This document shows, one piece after another, positions 60,397 to 64,000 of a DNA stretch of 64,000 nt. Under the pieces are notes generated by a model. It was not told where the DNA came from and made no database searches. It saw nothing but the letters and a program-made list of their open reading frames with translations. Source of the stretch: Clostridiales bacterium (GTDB taxonomy: Bacteria > Bacillota > Clostridia > Lachnospirales > Lachnospiraceae); NCBI GenBank assembly GCA_020859985.1, contig JAJBVD010000041.1:35387-99386 (forward strand), written 5' to 3'. The position numbers and the translations under genes are program-made. Numbering within the stretch: the first letter of the stretch is position 1; each line of letters opens with the position of its first letter.

Positions 60397-63300
60397 TCAC
60401 TCCACACTCTTGAGCGACTCCACCATATCAATCTTCTTCAGCTTAAAATGCATCGCGATATTCACGATGACGGAGAACGCGACTGTGAACAGCGTGCTAT
60501 AAAGAAAGCTCATCGGATAAATGGAGCGCCCGAACATACAGGTATCGACCTCAACCGTCGTGATGACAAAAGCATGCAGCCCCTTGCCGATCAGGCAGCC
60601 GGCCACTGCACCGACGATAGTGGTGATGACATTTTCACGGAATATGTAAGCGGATACTTCTCCGTCAAAAAAGCCCAGTACTTTCAAAGTCGCCAGCTCG
60701 CGGCGGCGCTCGTTGATGCTGATGTTGTTCAAGTTATACTGCACAACGAACGCCAGCAGTCCCGCCGATACGATCAGTACAATGATAACCAGATCCAACG
60801 CGCTCAGCATATTTTCAATCGTCTCCTGCAGCGACTCCGTGTAGGTAATACTCAGCGACGCATCGTACGTCAGAAGCACACTGCCGATTTCCTCAAGCGT
60901 CATCGAAATATCCTCATTGCCCAAAGCATCCGAAACATCCCCGCCGCCTGACGAGTCTGCCACACAGAAGAAAATACTGTTGTACTCCGGTTCCTCGCCA
61001 AACACCTCCTCGTAAAGTGCCGGTGTCAGATAGATATAATTATAAAGATAATTCTCACAGACGGCTGCGATCGGCACTTCCACCGTACTGCCGTCATCAA
61101 GACTGAACGAAAGCGTATCTCCTGCGGAAAGGTTAAATTTCTGCGCAATTTTTTCCGTAACAATCGCTCCCTCGTCTGTCAATGCATAAGTCTCGTCTTC
61201 TGTCCGGCTGCGGAAAGTCAGGAATTCGTCGATATCCTGCAGATTCTCCGGCACATAGAGATAGAGTGACCACTGCTTCCCGGTGCCGTCCGCATCCTGC
61301 TGGGCGATATCCACATTCTGCATGTAAAACCGTTTCGAAAAGGTGATCGTCCCCTCAGCATTCACCGCCTCCTGAAGTTCCTCCAGATCGGATGTTTTAG
61401 CATCTGCGTCATAGACAAGCATCGCGTCGTAGGTCTGAAGCTCGCCAAACTGCAGCACACCGACATCTCCGATGGAATCCCGCAGCCCGTAGCCCACCAG
61501 AAGCAGACCCATACAGCCGCCGATACCAAGGATCGTCATCAGCAGGCGCTTTTTGTAGCGCATGAGATTCCGCACCGTAGATTTCCAGTTAAAATTCAGA
61601 TGTTTCCATATAAAAGGAATCCGCTCCAAAAAGACTCGTTTGCCTTCCTTCGGCGCAGGCGGCCGCATCAGCTGCGCCGGAGCGGTGCCGAGCGCCCGGT
61701 AGCATGACGCAAACGCTGCGCCGACCGTGCACACCAGCGCGATGCCGGAAGCCGCCAGACCATATTCCCAGTTGTACGGCAAAAGAATATTTGGCTGGTA
61801 CTGATACAGAATCTGGTACGCCTTGATAATAACCCACGGAAAAACCTTTTCGCCGAACAAAATGCCGAATACACTTCCGCACAGAGTCGCCCAGAATGCG
61901 TATTTCAGATACTTTTTGGCGACATCCCATTTGCCGTAGCCGAGAGCCTTCAGGGTGCCGATCTGCGTACGCTCTTCTTCAACCATACGGGTCATAGTGG
62001 TCAGACTGATCAATGCCGCGACCAGGAAAAAGATCACCGGGAACACCTGGGCAATGTTCGTCATACGGTCCGCGTTCTCACCATACTCCGTATTCTCCGG
62101 GAGGCAGCTGCGGTCATACACATACCAGTTCGGATAACTGAGTTCAGAAAGTTCTGCTTCCGCATCGGCAATCTCCTGCTCCGCGTCCGCGATTTCCTGT
62201 TCGGCGTCTGCGATTTCCTGCTCCGCGTCGGCAATCTCCTGTTCTGCCTCGGCTTTTCCTTCCTCGTAATCTTCCCAGCCGTCAGCGATCGTCTGCTCAT
62301 TTTCCGCGATCTCAGATTCCGCCTCAGCGATCTGATCCTGCGCGTCTTCAAGCTCAGCTCTTGCGTCCGCAAGCTCCTGATGCCCCTCGTTCAGCTGTTT
62401 CACTCCATATTTATATTCATATAAAGAAGAATAGTATTCCGCCCAGCCCTCATCCAGCTCTGCCCGTGCGTCCGCAAGCTGCCCGCGTGCATCTTCCAGC
62501 GCGGCATAGCCGTCGTCCACCTCCGTCTGTGCCTCCGCAAGAGAAATCTCCGACTCCTCGAGCTGCGTCTTCGTCGCGGCAAGCGTTTCCTTCGCTTCCG
62601 CAAGCTCCTGCTTTTTGGTCTCCAGCTCTTTCTTCCCCGACGAAAGCTGTGCCGCAGTTGCATCCAGTGTCGCCTGCCCTTCCTCAAGTTGCGTCTTTGC
62701 TGCTGCAAGCTGTTCTTCACCGGCCGTCAGTGTCGCTTCCCGCTCCGCAATCTGGGCGGAGGCCGCATCCAGAGCCGCTTTTGCCGCTGCCATCTGCGTC
62801 TCCTGTGCATCCAGCTTCTCCTTTGTCGCTGCCAAAGTCGCCGAAGCGGTATCCAGCGCGCTTTTCTGTACAGCCAACGTACTCTCGGCACTCGTCAGCT
62901 GACTTTGCAAAGCAGATGCGGTCGCCTGCGCCTCCGCAATGGTCTGCGGCAGCGACGCCACCTGTGCGTTTGCCGCAGCCAGTTCGCTCTGTTTCTGCTC
63001 CAGATCTGTCTGTTTTTCGGCGACCTGCGCTTCCAGAGCAGATGTGTCTTCTCCCTCATCTGCCGATGCAATCTGTTCTTTCAATGCTGTAATTTCACTG
63101 TTCAGCGTCTCAATCCCGGATGTCAGCGCCGCGGCCTGCGATACCGCCGTATCATACGCGCTTTGCGCACTCGTCACTGCCGCTGCGGCGGTATTATAGC
63201 TTGTACGAAGACTTTCCACCTGCGCCGCAGCCGTATCATACGCACTCTGCGAAGAGGCGAGCTCTGCTGCGCCGGTATTGTAAGTCTCCCACGCCGCATC

Positions 63301-64000
63301 CAACTCGGTGCGTCCGGCATCATACGTGCTCTGCTGTGTCTCAAGCTCCGACTTTGCAGCCTCAAGAGCCGTTTTGCCGGCTTCCAGCTCCGACTCCGAA
63401 GTCTCATAAGCGCTCTGGCTTGCCGCCAGATCTTTCACACCCTGTTCATATGCAGCCTGCCCTTCGGCGAGCTCGGATTCCGCCTGCGCAAACTGTGTCT
63501 CGCCGGACGTGACCTCTGTCAGAGCGGAATTATACTGTTCCCATCCGGATGAAATCTGCTCCCACCCGGAATCAATCTCTTCCTGCGCCGACTCCAGCTG
63601 CGCCGTCGCATCCTCAGACTCGCTCTCATATTCGACAAGCCCGTTTTTATAATCTGCCTCGCCCGATTTCAGCGTAGCAAATGCTTCCTTTATCTGACTT
63701 CGCGCCTCGGCGATCGTCTCCTCATTTTCAGCAAGCTCCGCTTCACCGTCCGCCAGCTCAGACTCAGCCTCCGCAACCGTCTCTTTCGAATCTTCCAATT
63801 CGGTTTTGCCGTCCGCCAGCTGTTCCTCCGCGTCAAGAAGCTCCGATTCCGCCTCTGCCAGCTCAGACTCAGCCTCGGCTTTGGCGTCTTCAAGCTCCGC
63901 CTTTGCATCCTCCAGTTCAGCCCTGCCATCCTCGACTTCCTGCTTCGCATCCTCAATCTCCGACTCAGCTTCCCCGATCACTTCCGCGTAACGGATCTCG
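60397..64000 (-). CDS. FtsX-like ABC transporter permease with giant coiled coil (N-terminus beyond window)
   Basis: At least 1201 codons; the frame continues upstream past 64000 (EIRYAEVIGEAESEIEDAK), so the N-terminus is missing. The first ~600 residues visible are continuous heptad coiled coil rich in Ala, Glu and Ser. They are followed by an FtsX permease core: a membrane segment VFPVIFFLVAALISLTTMTR, more helices, an extracellular domain, and a C-terminal FtsX domain (VIIVLIVSAGLLAFVVQYNL). An N-terminal helix would lie outside the window. The coiled coil should project outside the cell, as in large Firmicute MacB/FtsX-like permeases linked to envelope or lipid functions. Its ATPase partner is not seen here. 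Confidence 0.85.
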   Translation of the reverse strand, partial: EIRYAEVIGEAESEIEDAKQEVEDGRAELEDAKAELEDAKAEAESELAEAESELLDAEEQLADGKTELEDSKETVAEAESELADGEAELAENEETIAEARSQIKEAFATLKSGEADYKNGLVEYESESEDATAQLESAQEEIDSGWEQISSGWEQYNSALTEVTSGETQFAQAESELAEGQAAYEQGVKDLAASQSAYETSESELEAGKTALEAAKSELETQQSTYDAGRTELDAAWETYNTGAAELASSQSAYDTAAAQVESLRTSYNTAAAAVTSAQSAYDTAVSQAAALTSGIETLNSEITALKEQIASADEGEDTSALEAQVAEKQTDLEQKQSELAAANAQVASLPQTIAEAQATASALQSQLTSAESTLAVQKSALDTASATLAATKEKLDAQETQMAAAKAALDAASAQIAEREATLTAGEEQLAAAKTQLEEGQATLDATAAQLSSGKKELETKKQELAEAKETLAATKTQLEESEISLAEAQTEVDDGYAALEDARGQLADARAELDEGWAEYYSSLYEYKYGVKQLNEGHQELADARAELEDAQDQIAEAESEIAENEQTIADGWEDYEEGKAEAEQEIADAEQEIADAEQEIADAEQEIADAEAELSELSYPNWYVYDRSCLPENTEYGENADRMTNIAQVFPVIFFLVAALISLTTMTRMVEEERTQIGTLKALGYGKWDVAKKYLKYAFWATLCGSVFGILFGEKVFPWVIIKAYQILYQYQPNILLPYNWEYGLAASGIALVCTVGAAFASCYRALGTAPAQLMRPPAPKEGKRVFLERIPFIWKHLNFNWKSTVRNLMRYKKRLLMTILGIGGCMGLLLVGYGLRDSIGDVGVLQFGELQTYDAMLVYDADAKTSDLEELQEAVNAEGTITFSKRFYMQNVDIAQQDADGTGKQWSLYLYVPENLQDIDEFLTFRSRTEDETYALTDEGAIVTEKIAQKFNLSAGDTLSFSLDDGSTVEVPIAAVCENYLYNYIYLTPALYEEVFGEEPEYNSIFFCVADSSGGGDVSDALGNEDISMTLEEIGSVLLTYDASLSITYTESLQETIENMLSALDLVIIVLIVSAGLLAFVVQYNLNNISINERRRELATLKVLGFFDGEVSAYIFRENVITTIVGAVAGCLIGKGLHAFVITTVEVDTCMFGRSIYPMSFLYSTLFTVAFSVIVNIAMHFKLKKIDMVESLKSVE
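62158..62250 (-). repeat. 21-bp tandem repeats encoding EIADAEQ heptads
   Basis: Four to five 21-bp units encode perfect seven-residue repeats (EIADAEQ) in the coiled coil, with third-base differences between units. Confidence 0.85.

Noticed and set aside
60373-60951. 192-codon frame on the + strand.
   Set aside because: It is antisense to the FtsX domain, whose motifs and membrane segments are clear.
62361-63552. Long + strand frames across the coiled-coil region.
   Set aside because: They arise from the repetitive GAR/GCN codons of the minus-strand coiled coil.
1-64000. tRNA, rRNA, tmRNA, RNase P RNA, integrase or IS elements.
   Set aside because: No cloverleaf, conserved RNA core, transposase motif or terminal repeats were recognised by eye; a covariance-model scan would be decisive.

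Overview
The window reads as a chromosomal segment of an anaerobic, Gram-positive, probably spore-forming member of Clostridia, most likely a Lachnospiraceae gut bacterium. The reasons are strong AGGAGG-type ribosome binding sites, a spore maturation gene (spmA), a CBS/DRTGG-domain pyrophosphatase, a T-box leader on an ECF transporter operon, and isopeptide-domain surface adhesins. No rRNA, tRNA, CRISPR array, transposase or phage gene was found.

Layout. 1-5239 (-) is the 5' part of a giant isopeptide-domain adhesin with a G8 tract in its signal peptide. 5988-12422 holds a PD-(D/E)XK-like protein with tandem coiled-coil repeats, spmA, udk, tdk, a ParB-like/Bmp fusion and a phosphoesterase. 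12534-19310 is a surface glycan locus: licD on the + strand facing a five-gene (-) operon of ABC permease, ABC ATPase fused to UDP-galactopyranose mutase, cytidylyltransferase, SDR and GT2. 19563-23213 encodes a TPR/AAA protein and a cytidylate-kinase-like protein. 23214-24872 contains no convincing protein gene; it holds clusters of structured repeats and a ~1 kb candidate non-coding transcription unit with its own promoter and hairpin terminator. 24873-32716 (-) carries murA and a nucleoside salvage operon (deoD-deoB-cdd-pdp-CBS pyrophosphatase-flavin reductase). 33101-40939 carries a TPR lipoprotein, an L,D-transpeptidase, MscS, cobO, two D-2-hydroxyacid dehydrogenases and a TauE/lipid-kinase-like fusion. 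40974-42962 is the wreck of a type I restriction locus: hsdS and hsdR survive only as 3' scraps while the rhuM-like and doc genes between them are intact. 43172-46055 is a VWA/MoxR pair. 46086-57382 holds two AlbA_2/HATPase regulators, each with a striking upstream operator-like array, flanking a COG2984-type ABC transporter, a lactate racemase homologue and a T-box-controlled ECF transporter. 57730-60293 is split transketolase plus araD. 60397-64000 is an FtsX-like permease with a huge coiled coil, cut by the window end.

How parts work together. The glycan operon makes UDP-galactofuranose, a CDP-activated precursor and a polyprenyl-linked sugar, and exports the product by a Wzm/Wzt-type transporter whose ATPase is fused to the mutase. 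The deo operon degrades nucleosides to pentose phosphates and bases. The T-box ECF operon is an uptake system answering to an uncharged tRNA, tentatively tRNA-Trp.

The least explained features are families of dispersed, nested-hairpin repeats. Their stems differ in sequence from copy to copy while base pairing is preserved, and one related structure appears inside the tdk reading frame, reminiscent of protein-coding palindromic elements in Rickettsia.
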